64,000 nucleotides of DNA from Gnetum montanum (Eukaryota > Streptophyta > Gnetopsida > Gnetales > Gnetaceae), in assembly GCA_015680685.1 (NCBI GenBank), contig MNCI01000577.1:145686-209685 (forward strand), written 5' to 3'. A model generated the notes under the pieces. It saw only the letters and a program-made list of their open reading frames with translations. It searched no databases and was not told the DNA's origin. This document shows, in pieces, positions 12,636 to 23,199 of the stretch (positions within the stretch are counted from its first letter, which is position 1; each line of letters starts with the position of its first letter). The position numbers and the translations under genes are program-made.

Positions 12636-12806
12636 AAACATTTCAGGTTCAAGCAAGTTCAAACTAAATTAAAATCGGAGGCCCAGTGAGCAAGATATGA
12701 TTAGAAAAGCAAGGGTTGCTCAAGCACAAGTCATAGAGAAAAATTTGAACAACTCCCCCCATGTACAATGTTGAAAATGAGACTAAGTGTGCTAGGGAGT
12801 CACCTA

Positions 12807-12862
12807 CTTATAAGTTTGTGGGACGCGATATTGTGTACGATACATCACGTATGTGATATCAT
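12807..12862 (-). promoter_or_regulatory. Internal LTR-like promoter module of element A
   Basis: On the minus strand a dyad (12839-12860, complement of 'gatacatcacgtatgtgatatc', plus a CGCGATATTG half at 12823-12832) is followed by CTTATAAG (12807-12814). Dyad of GATATC type then TATA is exactly the U3 layout of this element's own LTRs. It lies about 480 bp upstream of the ORF2 start, so ORF2 may have been transcribed from here. Confidence 0.5.
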
Positions 12863-14353
12863 GGCCTAACGATGTTTAGGCTGGAGGGAAAAAACCAAAA
12901 TTTTAAGGTTTTTCTGGAATGAAAAGTGAGAATTAAGGACATGTGGCACAAATTAAAAGGTTCTAGGCTAATGTTTTTAATTGGAAAGGCACAATTAATT
13001 ATGATGGTGTGGATTTTATTAATAAGGATCTTGGATGGGAGAAAAAGGCTAGGTAATGATACATAGGAACGCTGATTCAGAGGGATTATAATAATAGGGA
13101 AAGAATGTTATGAAAAATAAGCTGAGGGTAAGAAATTGTGGTGTGAGCTGTGTTATAAGTGAGAATTACAAAATATTACACAAGTGGGCCCTCCCCAAAG
13201 TAGGTTTCAACCTATAATGCCCTTGTGTAACCACACTTAAAGTTTCCATTGGCACTAGAAGGGTTAAATGTAATCCGCACTGACTCCATAGAACACACAC
13301 ATGTAATTATCACTGGAATGAGGTAAGGATTATATGTTACACATGACATGAGCAACAAGTACAAGAATAGTGAGATGGGACGAACTATAGAAAGGGATTG
13401 TAGATATTGGGACATGAGGTAACTGACCCAAGGCATAGTGAATCTTGCATGAAAAGCATGATTAATGTGTCATTAACCCATCATTCCAAGATCAAGACCA
13501 AGTCCATTCCTCTAATTAGTGACATCACATTATTTCATCCCATGATGAGTAACTATGAGAGGACCACAACAACAAGGCATACGATCACTTGGAATTTTGT
13601 TCAAGGAAGGAGTGATTTTTATTTTATGGCACTTTTTCTTTTCATTTTCTTCTTCTTTTTTTTTCTCTACTGAATCTAGAGAAGCCCCCAACCTTCAGGC
13701 ATGGGTGCATGTATTTCTAGTGGGACCCCCTAGAACATCATTGGATTTTTTAGGGCCCTTTTGATTACTCTTACTCCCATTTTTTGTTAGATCTAAAAAT
13801 ATCTTAGTACAACCACATTGCATAATAACTCCCACAAATGTCACCAAAGAAAATCCTCAAGTACCCTTGATGTCACACCCTAATCATTCCCTCTTGGTCC
13901 ATCCTTCTTCATTCTAGGTACAATGAACACAAAATTAATTTTAAGTTTAAGAATGTCAAGAATATCATTATACCCTCGAATAGAACCTCTTATTTGTAGA
14001 ATGGATGAGCAGGTTTAATGGCCTTACTATCCACATAATTGATCACTCAAGACTTGATAACATAGAACACACCTCAACCAATGATCCACATAAGTGTTTT
14101 ATTCATAGATGAGATTACTTACAAAAGTGTAAAAAGAAACAAAAATACAAACAAGAAATTGAAAAATGAAAAACTGGAAAAAAACAAAAAGTTGTAAAAT
14201 TGAAGATAATGAAAAATATTTATTAATCTTGCTTATTACTAGTTATGGGGGATATCCTCTATGACTAAACAGTTGAGGGTGACAAGAATTAATAAATGGA
14301 AGATGATGGTCCTTGCATGTTGGAAATATTGGAACTTGATCATACTTACCCCA
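12863..14353 (-). other. Intergenic region of element A between gag and ORF2
   Basis: Stops in all frames and no pol motifs. A short block around 13695-13720 (complement reads 'cccatgcctgaagg') is shared with 37290-37305 in element D, so this is the conserved long spacer that normally follows pol. The pol deletion must therefore lie at its upstream edge, near 14340. Open frames at 13407-13764 are not supported by any similarity. Confidence 0.6.
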
Positions 14354-16224
14354 TCAAGGTTCACACACTTGGTTATAGTAAGAATAGTAGGGTAGTTTAT
14401 AAGGTGTGGTTCCTAGATAACGAGTTGACCCATTATGATATTTGTGACCATTAGATGGTATGCAAGGATTGGGATGACACTCTCCATGGTTGTATTCATT
14501 GGGCCGTATGGTGGTTGGAGTGTTAATTGGTGGCCTTGATAAAGTAACATGAGGCGTTGGGTTCGAAGACAAGGGTGCACCATAGTGTGGGACTTATGCT
14601 AAGTTGGAGGATGCAGTGGCCTCAAAATTATGTTGTCCCTTCTTATGGTCATGTTTAAAGAAGGGATGCTTTTAATGTTAAAGAGGCTTATCACTACTAT
14701 TGGAGGCAGTAGCACAAGTAACGTTTGGATGTTTTTGTTGTGGTGTAGGTGTCTTAGGAATAGTTGGTGGCAATGTAGAAGGAGGGAAAGGATGAGAATA
14801 TTAAAAGCTAGGAGAAGCATAAGGTGCACAAGGTGCTGGTTGTGTTGAAGATATGGACTAATGGTATTGAGGAGAATGGTACTATGGTAAGATAAAGTGC
14901 ATTGGTCTAGTTGGAGAAATAGGATGTTGAACAAGATAAGCGTTTGGGTTTGGATGATATGAAGGGTGTCTCTAGTTTAGGGGTGGTCTCCCCCATGACT
15001 GGGATTGCTGCCACTATGATTGAACACAGTATCTCTATACGAACTCTAGATATAACATGTTTCCCCAATGCTCATATAGATGTAACACAATTTGGCATTG
15101 GCCCTTGGGGTGATCATACAAGAAAATGTTGCATTCACATGTATGATCGGAAGTTGAGCTCTTCTTTTCTCTACCCCTTCTTTCCGATTGTCTACTGATA
15201 CTTTGTCCTACTTCTTGGGCTATCAAAACTCTATATCCAATAATATCGATAAATTCTCCACACTTTTTATGTGTCCATTCCAACATCTTATTTATCTTTG
15301 CCTCAATTTCATCTAATGATTGTTGTACTAGAAAAGATGGTTCTTTCTTCTTGTGATAGGTTGATTTCTCCTTTTTATGATCATGGACCTTTGTTAAGTT
15401 GAGATTGTGGTCCCGTTGATGTTTTTCAACACTCTTCCATGTAGCCATTTCTCCTTCTTCTTTTGCTACCCTCTTAATAAGCTCTTGGACTTGATGGGTT
15501 CGTAGCTCGTATAGTTAACCTTAGGTGTACATTTCGAAGGTCTCTCTTGTTTCATCATAAAGCCCATCAATGATATGGCGCATTAGCCTTTCCTCAGAAA
15601 ACTCATGGCCTGGACAATTGTTCAACAGTGCATAATATCTTTCTAAGGCCATGTCCAAGGGTTTATATTGTGCTTTTTTCCACTCTTGGATTTATTTCCT
15701 CAAGGCTGACACTCTTGCTAGGTTTGATATCTTTCATTGAAGAGTTCTACCATTGTTGGCCAACGTCGTATTAAATTTGGTTTTAACGATCTATAACATA
15801 CTTTTTCTTGGCCAACGAGTGTCATAGGAAAGAGCTTAAGTTTTTGCCAATCGTCATCACTGTTGTTCCATGTACAGGCATTGTAGAAGGCTTGTAAATG
15901 TTGATGCAGATCTAAGTTATAGCCTCCTAAAAAATTAGTGAAGTTGTTTAAATCGAGCCTGGGTAGACAACTCTCTTTACAATGCCTATGTGAAATTCGA
16001 AGGGCCTCTTCTATTTGCATTAGGCTTGTAGTGGCTAGTAGGGGTTTATTTTCATCAAGTAAATTATGCTTTCATGTGTTGGGATGACATTGTTTTTGTT
16101 CATGTTTATAAGAAACCCTCACTTCGGGTTATGTACTCCAATCTTCATTGTCATATAGTTTGTTGGTTCTCCAATGAACTTCTTCACTAGGTGTGGCATT
16201 ATCATGGTCTTGTAGGAGAGCCAT
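14354..16224 (-). pseudogene. Gag of element A
   Basis: ATG at the complement of 16222-16224 opens with MALLQDHDNATPSEEVHW. A stop follows, then QIEEALRISHRH. The capsid-like words LDLNNFTNFLGGYNLDLHQ, DDWQKLKLFPMTL and PTMVELFNERYQ lie at 15720-15960. Further down comes a charged region (15035-15448) ending with a zinc-knuckle-like CECNIFLYDHPKGQC. A proline-rich C-terminus continues to about 14354 (NPTPHVTLSRPPINTP). Several frameshifts and stops make it a pseudogene. The HPKG form of the knuckle is shared with the gags of B and C. Confidence 0.75.
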
Positions 16225-16345
16225 GGTTATGAAATTGTGTGAATTTGTATGTGACTCTTTATAATTATTTCTTCTTAAAAGATATATCGTTAATTCCTAT
16301 ACAACAACCTTGTATGATATAACTAATCTAGATAACTAGCACCAT

Positions 16346-16363
16346 CCTTGGCAATGGTGCCAA
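16346..16363 (-). other. Primer-binding site of element A, tRNA-Asp type
   Basis: The minus strand directly inside the 5' LTR reads TTGGCACCATTGCCAAGGA. The 3' end of plant tRNA-Asp pairs with TGGCGCCGTTGCCGGGGA. The differences are G-to-A changes, as expected from CpG decay. Elements B (56621-56638) and C (57768-57784) have the same site in better or similar condition. Confidence 0.75.
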
Positions 16364-17170
16364 TGATGAGTGGTGAGTTACCCCTACACTCAACCATATG
16401 AATACGAGTGTTACACACATGATTTGGTCAAACACTGCAAACGAACTAGTTGTGGCATCTAGATATTTAGCCTTAGGTCACAGTTCGCTATCTTCCCACC
16501 TAGACTACTATTAGCTATGTCATGTATGGTTTAGTCTAGAGTGAGGTGTATGATGTGTTTCTAATCTAGTGCTACTCCTGAAGGCGATGGAAATTGATAT
16601 TAACTAAGCTAGGAGAGAAGGGTGAGAAGGAATCTAGCTAGCCTAAGTGCAATGAGCATTCGTTCCTTGATTATCTGTACACATCTTGGACTTTGTGCAC
16701 GACTACTACTAGGATTACCAAGTGCAAATCCTAGGCATGCTACTGGGTTACCAAGTAGTCACACTTAAATGCTCGTAATCAAGTCGTACTCATTCCGTGT
16801 TTAACATGAGTTTAAGGGTGAGAGAGATTAACTAAGAAAGTAGTAAATAAAGTAATAAACAAGAATTAATTAAATTATTAATCTAAGTGAATGCTACAAT
16901 GATGAAGTAATCTCAATATTTATTTTTGGTCATGTGCGTGTCCAAGTACATCACACTCGAATAAGGATGCCATACAATTACAATCACCACACTGCAGACA
17001 TAGACAAAGAGGAAAAGGGTTGAGAGAAATGAAAATGAAAACACTTAACTAAAACTAACTACTAAATTACTTGATACCTAACTAATATGTCTACCTCTTA
17101 TTTATAGATGAGGAGACAGGCTGCGATATCGCGTACTTGATATCGCGGCCACCCAAAATGCAACTCATCA
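16364..17170 (-). mobile_element. 5' LTR of element A
   Basis: 807 bp with ends TGATGAGTGG and ACTCATCA (plus strand). On the minus strand the order is a start TGATGAGTTGC, a dyad with GATATC arms (17123-17146), then TATA (complement of 17098-17107), then R/U5. Confidence 0.88.
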
Positions 17171-17443
17171 ACTGCCTAGTTTGTCAACGTGAAGGAGTTA
17201 TTCCCAATAATGGCCTATCCTTGAGATGTTCCCATGCTAGCCCACAGCGGCAATGTTGTGTGGACTGTGCATGATCTCAAAGGTAAGGAACAAAAGATGA
17301 AGGCACTATTGGATGTCTTTTGTCTTCTACCAAAATTTTTAGTTGTCATAGGTCAACCACAACTACCTAAACCACTACACACACCTGAAGTGGGAGAAGG
17401 TCCTTCAGAGCCTCAGGAGCCTCCACCACCTAGGACCATTTGA
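17171..17443 (+). pseudogene. ORF2 C-terminal end, element E (right piece)
   Basis: Continues the frame cut at 8571. It encodes MLAHSGNVVWTVHDLKGKE and KMKALLDVF, and ends GEGPSEPQEPPPPRTI with a stop at 17441-17443. The same C-terminus occurs in element D (41200-41431), where the uninterrupted sequence shows which bases surround the insertion. Confidence 0.8.
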
Positions 17444-17692
17444 GCTTGTTTATTAACTTCACATCATCAGAGGAGTTGTATTTGTCAATTTTTCCCTCAT
17501 GTTCAATTTTTTTATCATGAACATCAAGTTTTGTAATTATTGTAACTATATGCTCAAGCACTTAGTTTCTGTTTTGTTGCTTGTATGCTTATTTTGTGTG
17601 TCAATAATGCCATACCTTCCCAAATGTTTTGCAAGAAACTTGTTTCTATTTTTCCTCACTCAAGGATGAGTTTTCATTTAGTCGTGAAGGTA

Positions 17693-18588
17693 TGATGAGT
17701 CACATCAACTAGGCCTCATCGATGTGATCCCATCAATGAGGCCCCATTGACATATCCATGTCGACATGGGATTTGATGCATTGACATGGCCCCACTGATG
17801 TAGTGTCTATTTTCATCTATAAATATATTTTTACCAACTACATTTATGAGCATAACTCTCATAGTTGTAGCGGAGCTCTTGTAGTTTTCTTCTTTGAAAG
17901 TTAGAATATTTTTTTAAGTGCTCACAGTAGGAGTCAAAGTGTGTATAGATCTTTATTCAAGCATTGTTGTACTTGAGCACAACAATGTGTGTGAAAATAA
18001 AGATGGGCTTTCTAATAAACCTTGCAACACTTTAAAATAGATTAATTATTTCCTTTATGCATTTAATATTTTATGCAAATTTATTTAATGTTTTAAGTAA
18101 TTAAGTGATTAATTAAGATAAAATACGCTAAATTAGATAGCGATTAATTAAGCACATAAGTACAACCACTTTGAGCATACACTTGGCACTTAGTAATCTC
18201 AATAATGCTTAATGTTTGATAACCTAGTAGCATTAAATGTGTTCAAGATGTGTACAACAAGTGGGAATGGATGCTTATGTTATGATTACTTCAATGTTAA
18301 CTAGTTAAATTAAATTATCAATTAAATATCTTTAATTATTTATTCTTTATTCTTAGGTGACTTAGAGCATAAAACATAAAAATGATAAAAATCATATGCC
18401 TTAGTTCCACTTAACCATACCTTTGCATTTCATAAGTCTAATTAAGAAGACAATGGTTACAATGATTAGCCTCACTTTCTAAAGACCAGTGTACTTAGAA
18501 GCCTATTAGTCCAGGGAATTCGACTGGATCGTGCATGAACACTTAGTCATTCATATTATTGGGCATAGGGTCTACTCACTACTCATCA
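17693..18588 (+). mobile_element. 3' LTR of element E
   Basis: 896 bp, starting TGATGAGTCACATC after the polypurine motif (17678-17692, 'gtcgtgaaggta') and ending CTACTCATCA. Its U3 holds an array of short inverted and direct motifs built from GGCCTCATCGATG-like words (17700-17800). TATAAATA follows at 17818-17825, and AATAAAGA, a possible polyadenylation signal, near 17995. No matching 5' LTR is present in the window. Confidence 0.8.
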
Positions 18589-18748
18589 ATAATCTAAGGC
18601 ATCAACCATTACTAATGTTCATTGAGCTTGATCAAACCATAACTTATGGTAACATGCCATAATTCATGGTCTTTATCAAGAATAAGGTAGAAGTTTCACT
18701 ACTTGTGACATCATTGTGGTTCACTTGTGGAATTCTTAGTTTGAATAT

Positions 18749-19546
18749 TGATGAGCCATGATATTGTGTCCACCCCGCGATATCACGTACGCGATATTGC
18801 ATCCCATCTTGTTTCCTATAAATAAGAGGTAGCTTCCCTTGTTTTAAGTAGTTAGACTCCAACCTTTAGCTAAACTCTTGCAGTTTTACCATTCCAGAGT
18901 TAGAATAATTCTTGTGTGCCCGCAGTAGGAGTCCTAAAGTGAACAGATCTTTATTTGAGGAAATTGTACCTGAGCACACATTTGTGTACGAAAATAAAGA
19001 TGAACTTTATGATAAACCTTGAAGCACACAGATTAAGCTAAATAGTAATTAATTATTGTTGAATGTTTAAATGATTTCTTAGTTAATTAATCTCTCTCAA
19101 CCCTTGACTCTCCTAGTTAAGTACACTCAGTACGATTGCTTCAAACATGTGTGTAGCACTTGGTAACCCAGTAACGATTAGCATTTGGTAATCCTAGCAG
19201 TGTTGCACTAGTTCAAGATGTGTGCAGCAAGTGGGAACGGATACTAGTGTTAGGAAGAATTAGATCTTAGTTAGTGAATAGTTAATGAAAGTTAGTCACT
19301 TAGTTATCTTCACCCTACCCTATTAACATAAGACACTAAAATGATAAACATTATAAAAATCATATACCTCAAGCTTACTTAACCATACAACTGTGACAAT
19401 ACAAGTATGTTTGGGAAGACAATGATTGATTAACCTTAACTGTTCCATTAGAGAGTGCAAGCACTTAGTCCTTGGAGTTCGACCGGATCATGTGTGAAAT
19501 GCTCATATTCGTATGGTTGAGTGTAGGGGTACCTCTCCACTCATCA
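18749..19546 (+). mobile_element. Solo LTR, family A, with perfect target duplication
   Basis: 798 bp from TGATGAGCCATG to CCACTCATCA, the reverse complement of the family A LTRs at 8572 and 16364. It is flanked by AATAT on both sides (18744-18748 and 19547-19551). It has a U3 dyad at 18777-18800, TATAAATA at 18817-18824 and AATAAAGATG near 18993. The lack of internal sequence and the intact target duplication make a solo LTR the clear reading. Confidence 0.92.
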
Positions 19547-19799
19547 AATATTTTTTTATTTTATCAAACCACAACCTATGGTACCCTTGTGATTTACTAG
19601 TGGAATCCTCAATTTGAAATTTTTCCTCTATTCTAACAAACTAGAACCTAAGATTAGATTGTGGTCTTTGATCACAACTTGACCATGACTCATGATAAAT
19701 TATATTTTCAACATTTTGCATCATATTTTCATCATTTTGCATCTATTTTTATCAAATTTTTGAATTTACAACATCTAAATGTTAAACCAAAATAGTAAC

Positions 19800-21160
19800 A
19801 CTCATATTAGAGCTAGGAGCATCATGAGTTGAAATAAGGAAATTGTCAAAAATACTATCATTTTTAATACGATCCAAGACATTATTCTATTGAAGAACAT
19901 GATAAAAGACCTCCTTACAGCAAAAGATCTTAGGGAATTAATTGAAATAAGTGTTATTCCTTCTAATCCTACTAGAAACAAAATAAATGAAGAAGATGAT
20001 AATCCCTCTATGATTGAAATGTAAGAACTTGAGAAAAGGAAAAAGAAACACTCTTCAATGTTTTTGAAACAATAGTAAGAAGATTATGCTCCTTGAAGAC
20101 ATCCAAAGAAATATGGAAGAGACTTTGCTTAAACTATCTTGACAACACTGAAAATCAATACATTAAAAAAGTCTTGTGCAAAATCCAATTTGAAAAACTT
20201 GAGATAAAAATGGAAGAACATATGGAATATTTTTTTATGAGAAGGTATGAATGTGAGTTTAGATGTGGCTTCAATCAACACCAAAAGTTCTAAAAAGTGG
20301 CTGCAACACTATACAATGATAAGAGATATTTTAACATGATGATGAATTTCTTCCAAAGAAAAGAATTCAAGCAACTTGCAATTGATTATATAGTCTTACA
20401 AATCATAAGACTAAAATTGATTATATAGTCTTACAAATCATAAGACTAAACTTAAGGATAGATAAAAATGATAAAGAACTAATAGAGGTAGAGGAAGAAT
20501 TAATAAAATAAATTTCAAGGATAAAATTTTTTAGAATAATCAAGACATGACTGAGAATCCCACTAAAGAAATAACCAAAATAGAGGAATATACAAAGAAA
20601 TAACTTCTCCATTCCATTGTGTAGATTTTGAAAAAGAAAATGATCCACTATAAACTCTGGGTAGGCAAAAAATTAACTTTAACATGCTTCAAGTCCAAGA
20701 CATTAGAAAAAGAGAAGGCATCAACTTTAACTAAAGAATACGATCAAAGTAATCACAATGATTTTAATTTCAATACAAAAATTAAATAAGTATCATGATA
20801 GTAGACAAGAGATGTTTAAACCACATGGCTTCTCACAAATCCTATCTTCTTAGCCACAAATGGAACAAAATTGGCAACATCAAAATTGGTGATGATAATT
20901 TTTTTAATATAGAAGAAATAGGAGATTGCATTGTAAAACTCTCCAGCAACAAAGTCATAGCTATAATTGAAGTATTCCATGTACCAAATTTGTCAAATTC
21001 CTTGCTTTCAATACTACAAATGGCTAGAAAAAATTTAATGTGAGTCTTAGCAATGAAAGGTGTACTATTACAAAACCAAGTGGAGAAGAGGTCATCAGAA
21101 TTAAGGCTTACAACATCTCAATCTACTATATATACTGTGATTATTTTGGTTTTTAAGGCA
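19800..21160 (+). pseudogene. Ty1/copia gag-protease relic
   Basis: A broken + strand frame. A UBN2-type gag segment (20093-20293) contains TSKEIWKRLCLNYL, followed by a capsid helix region. Further on, 20795-21043 encodes IVDKRCLNHMASHKSYL and then IGDDNFFNIEEIGDC and VPNLSNSLLSILQMA. This is the copia retropepsin/GAG-pre-integrase layout, in which DSGCSNHM is usual; here the catalytic Asp-Ser-Gly reads DKR. No zinc knuckle, integrase or RT follows, and no LTRs are recognised. Confidence 0.75.
20381..20450. repeat. Perfect 35-bp tandem duplication
   Basis: The 35-bp unit beginning 'attgattatatagtc' at 20381-20415 is repeated exactly at 20416-20450, inside the copia gag relic. Exact identity in a decayed region points to a recent slippage or repair event. 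Confidence 0.95.
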
Positions 21161-21807
21161 ATCTGACATCATTAATGATAGTCAAGTTCCAAAAGAGTAC
21201 TATTTAAATAACAATACACAAATCAGATAACATTATATCCCAAATAATATCGAACAATTAGCATCCATTTTAAACTTCCATAAACAATAATCTAAGCATC
21301 AAACCAGGAGCTTTGTTAGATGAGAAGCCTTGGTTTTGTACAATGTTTAGGAAACAAGGAAACGCAACATAGATGGTCAGGTCAAAAGTGTTAACCAAGT
21401 TCTGATACCAATTGTTGTTTTCCTGAATGCACCTAAAGACACAAGACACAAGACACTAAGGAGGAGGGTGAATCAGGGCCTTAAACAAAAATTTGAGCTA
21501 ATTTGAGATCAGTGGAAAGTAAATAATTCTTCATGTAACTACTTTTTAGCATTCAAATTGGATATACGTTATTCCAAAGCAAGTCTCTATTGACTCAACC
21601 AGTAATAAAGTAAATGCGATTCTTCAACTGATTACATCTGTATTGTCACGACCAGGAAAGCAAATGCGATTCAAAAGCACGTTAGTGGATTAGTTTCCTG
21701 CTGTGAAAAATGTGTTGGCAGTGATTCATCTTGCGTCTATCAGCGAACGCTGAAAAACACACGTTATCAACCTCCCAAATGATCTCTCTCCTCTCCTGCT
21801 CCTCTTT
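21161..21807. other. Intergenic sequence upstream of the metacaspase relic
   Basis: No gene seen. The stretch 21560-21780 is less AT-rich than the surroundings and holds two copies of 'aaatgcgattc' (21612 and 21662). A CT-rich tract ('gatctctctcctctcctgctcctc', 21781-21804) abuts the duplicated promoter, a composition usual for plant core promoter and 5' UTR regions. Confidence 0.4.
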
Positions 21808-22022
21808 GATGATGTTATATAAACAGGAGGCAGATTAATACCATGGCATCATCCTCCAATAAGAACAGAGAGAGATTGGGCAAGAGGTTAAGGGCGTAAG
21901 AGATTAAAGATTTTAGATGATGTTATATAAACAGGAGGCAGATTGATACCATGGCATCATCCTCCAATAAGAACAGACAGAGATTGGGCAAGACGTTAAG
22001 GGCGTAAGAGATTAAGATTTTA
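21808..22022 (+). promoter_or_regulatory. Tandemly duplicated TATA promoter/5' leader of the metacaspase relic
   Basis: A 108-bp unit (21808-21915) is followed directly by a 107-bp copy (21916-22022) with about four differences. Each unit has TATATAAA (21816-21823 and 21924-21931) and, about 20 bp downstream, ACCATGG opening an 18-codon frame. The first copy (21843-21899) encodes MASSSNKNRERLGKRLRA. The second (21951-22007) differs at two residues. The metacaspase ATG lies 24 bp after the second small frame. The small frames may be upstream ORFs or an earlier N-terminus. Transcription start sites cannot be seen. Confidence 0.6.
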
Positions 22023-22030
22023 GAAAAAAC

Positions 22031-22950
22031 ATGGAAAGGCCAAGCCGCTACGCAGTGTTGATGGGTTGTAACTCTCATGGTTTGCTGGACGGCACGATCA
22101 ACGACGTTAACTACAGTAACGAAGATGTTGCTGACGCGCTTCAGCACTTCTAACATTACTACGCTGGTGGGAACCAAAGTCCCTGAATTCACGATGATGC
22201 AGTTCACTCAAAAAAACATCATGAAAGCCCTGAACAACATGATCGCCAATGCCACTCTTGGGGATATTCTCTTCTTCTATCACCCACGTTCCAGGGCGTG
22301 ACGCCAAATTACACCACTGTATCATTGCTTCAAACATTATATATGGTAAAACCGTAAAAGCTTTCACTGCATTCTTTCTCCTTTCCTTTCTTATTCATTA
22401 TCATCTATTCTCATTAAAAAAAATTGAAATCGGATTACGGTGGTATGAGTGTAGACAAGGATTTCTCGGAGCTGCTGAACAAGCTACCAGTGGGCACATC
22501 CTTAACGATAGTAGTGGACTCGTCCTTCAGTGGCAAACTAATCAACAAGCCAGCCNCAAGCCCAGGCAGTTACAGTTACTAGACAAGCCAATAAAGTGGC
22601 AGGTTGCTGCGCCAAATTAATCAAAAGGCTTTCATTTCCAAATTTCATAGTCACGTATTTCTATGGGTTGTAGAAGTTTTGTTTACTCCCGTACTTGATT
22701 ATTTACTCTAAGTGGGTATATAATGTACACTACTCATGGCTGTTTAAAAGTATAATTTTATTTTTTATTTATAATATTAAAGGTGGAAAAGAATCCGGAC
22801 ATGCAGATCTTGCTAAGTGCCAGCCAACCTGACGAGCTAGCTTTTGAGTAACGGGTACTACTCATGTGGTCAGGCTTATGGAGCATTCACCTATTCTCTC
22901 AAGAAAGTGTTGGATCAGCACCCAGGGTTGATTCTAAAGTTTTTATAAGT
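22031..22950 (+). pseudogene. Plant type II metacaspase pseudogene
   Basis: Exon 1 (22031-22345) opens MERPSRYAVLMGCNSHGLLD and GTINDVNYSNEDVADAL, the caspase-fold start of metacaspases. A frameshift at about 22151 is followed by NITTLVGTKVPEF and IMKALNNMIANATLGDILFF. A second frameshift plus small deletion at about 22285 removes the YSGHG box with the catalytic His. HVPGRDAKLHHCIIASNIIY then matches the family's DECIVPSDMNLI region. A 109-bp intron (GT 22346, AG 22454, phase 1) restores the frame: DKDFSELLNKLPVGTSLTIV, then DSSFSGKLI, where DSCHSGGLI is expected, so the catalytic Cys is Ser. A stop follows at about 22580. After a second presumed intron, 22783-22940 encodes QILLSASQPDE and AYGAFTYSLKKVLDQHPG of the p10 part. 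Known metacaspases are Ca2+-dependent Arg/Lys proteases. This copy cannot be active. Confidence 0.85.
22346..22454 (+). other. Phase-1 intron of the metacaspase relic
   Basis: GTAAAA donor at 22346 and TGTAG acceptor at 22450-22454. Splicing joins ...TATG to ACAAGG and recreates an Asp codon, giving NIIYDKDF. That keeps the family alignment across the junction, so this is a genuine former intron and the gene is not a processed copy. Confidence 0.8.
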
Positions 22951-23049
22951 TTACAAATAAAAAACGCAATTGTAGATAATTTGCCTATGTAATTCTAACC
23001 CAAGGGCTAGGAAAGCAAAGGAAATATAAGTATATAATAATTATTTCCT

Positions 23050-23199
23050 GGAGCAATGATGTGACCATTCAACAAGAACCCCAGAATCAGCCAAAATATA
23101 GCATATCTTATCCATAATTAAGGTTGGAGCAATGACATCACCATTTAACCAAAACCAAGAATCAGTAGGCATACCATATCTTATCCCCAATTAAGGTTG
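23050..23199. repeat. Imperfect tandem duplication (76 + 74 bp)
   Basis: 'ggagcaatgatgtgacc...aattaaggtt' at 23050-23125 is followed by 'ggagcaatgacatcacc...aattaaggttg' at 23126-23199. It lies in the interval between the two last-exon copies. Confidence 0.8.

Larger units (their letters stand above)
8572..17170 (-). mobile_element. Element A: pol-less Athila-like LTR retrotransposon
   Basis: An 8.6-kb element bounded by two 807-bp direct LTRs. Reading right to left it has 5' LTR (16364-17170), tRNA-Asp type primer site, gag (16224 to about 14354), a long intergenic region, an internal promoter/polypurine module, ORF2 (12331-9542), a polypurine motif and the 3' LTR (9378-8572). No protease, RT, RNase H or integrase motif can be found between gag and ORF2, although element B has about 3.8 kb of pol there. 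It therefore depended on other elements for transposition. It sits inside ORF2 of element E. No target duplication is visible, and about 20 bp of the host ORF2 seems to be missing at the site. Confidence 0.85.

Noticed and set aside
14984-15001. 'tctcccccatgactggg' as a further polypurine tract in element A
   Set aside because: It lies within the proline-rich part of gag, where such codons are expected, and elements B and C have no such motif at this place.
22249-22620. 123-codon open frame across the metacaspase exon 1 end, intron and exon 2
   Set aside because: Only its first part (HVPGRD... to the donor at 22346) follows the family. The rest reads intron and out-of-frame exon 2.
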